Positions 5,207 to 5,230 of a DNA stretch of 5,230 nucleotides are shown piece after piece. The notes beneath the pieces are model-generated. The model had not been told where the DNA came from. It made no database searches and worked only from the letters and a program-made list of their open reading frames with translations. This stretch comes from an uncultured Mycoplasma sp. (GTDB lineage Bacteria > Bacillota_I > Bacilli_A > Mycoplasmatales > Metamycoplasmataceae), in NCBI GenBank assembly GCA_946998935.1, contig CAMQBE010000046.1:1-5230 (forward strand). Direction: 5' to 3'. Position 1 is the stretch's first letter. Each line of letters starts with the position of its first letter. The position numbers and the translations under genes were made by a program.

Positions 5207-5230
5207 AATAAAAAAATAGAAATTCTACCA

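Overview
The window comes from a wall-less bacterium of the mycoplasma lineage (Mollicutes, genetic code 4). The DNA is AT-rich. Conserved proteins only read through if UGA is decoded as Trp: EF-G W52, W72 and W120, pyrophosphatase W53 and W147, S16 W56, the last residue of S7, and four of the five Trp codons of the plus-strand gene. The hominis-type mycoplasmas are a plausible home, but I cannot fix the species. Under the standard code several of these genes would be wrongly cut short.

Layout. Positions 1-1685, minus strand: the str operon rpsL-rpsG-fusA, with its promoter near 1656-1685; fusA runs off the left edge. Positions 1711-2384, minus: ppa (soluble inorganic pyrophosphatase) with its own terminator and apparently its own promoter, lying just after the terminator of rpsT. 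Positions 2398-2882, minus: rpsT (S20) with a good extended -10 promoter. Positions 2929-3670, plus: a single unrecognised four-helix membrane protein gene, divergent from rpsT, with a strong terminator. Positions 3676-5206, minus: the rpsP-trmD-rplS operon (S16, tRNA m1G37 methyltransferase, L19), tightly packed with 1-nt and 11-nt overlaps. The minus-strand terminator of this operon abuts the plus-strand terminator of the membrane-protein gene. No gene-free stretch exceeds 300 bases. I see no tRNA, rRNA, mobile element, CRISPR array or phage gene.

Function. Apart from the membrane protein this is housekeeping translation machinery: three small-subunit proteins with Lys-rich tails, S7, L19, the translocase EF-G, the enzyme that guards reading frame at tRNA position 37, and the pyrophosphatase that pulls biosynthetic reactions forward.

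The main anomaly is in trmD. After codon 29 the reading frame is broken by one extra A in a run of nine A (4657-4665), the longest homopolymer in the window. The rest of the gene, including all recognisable TrmD motifs, is intact in the next frame. It is either a sequencing error, a real lesion, or a gene rescued by slippage on the A tract. I found no evidence for a wholly new multi-gene system.
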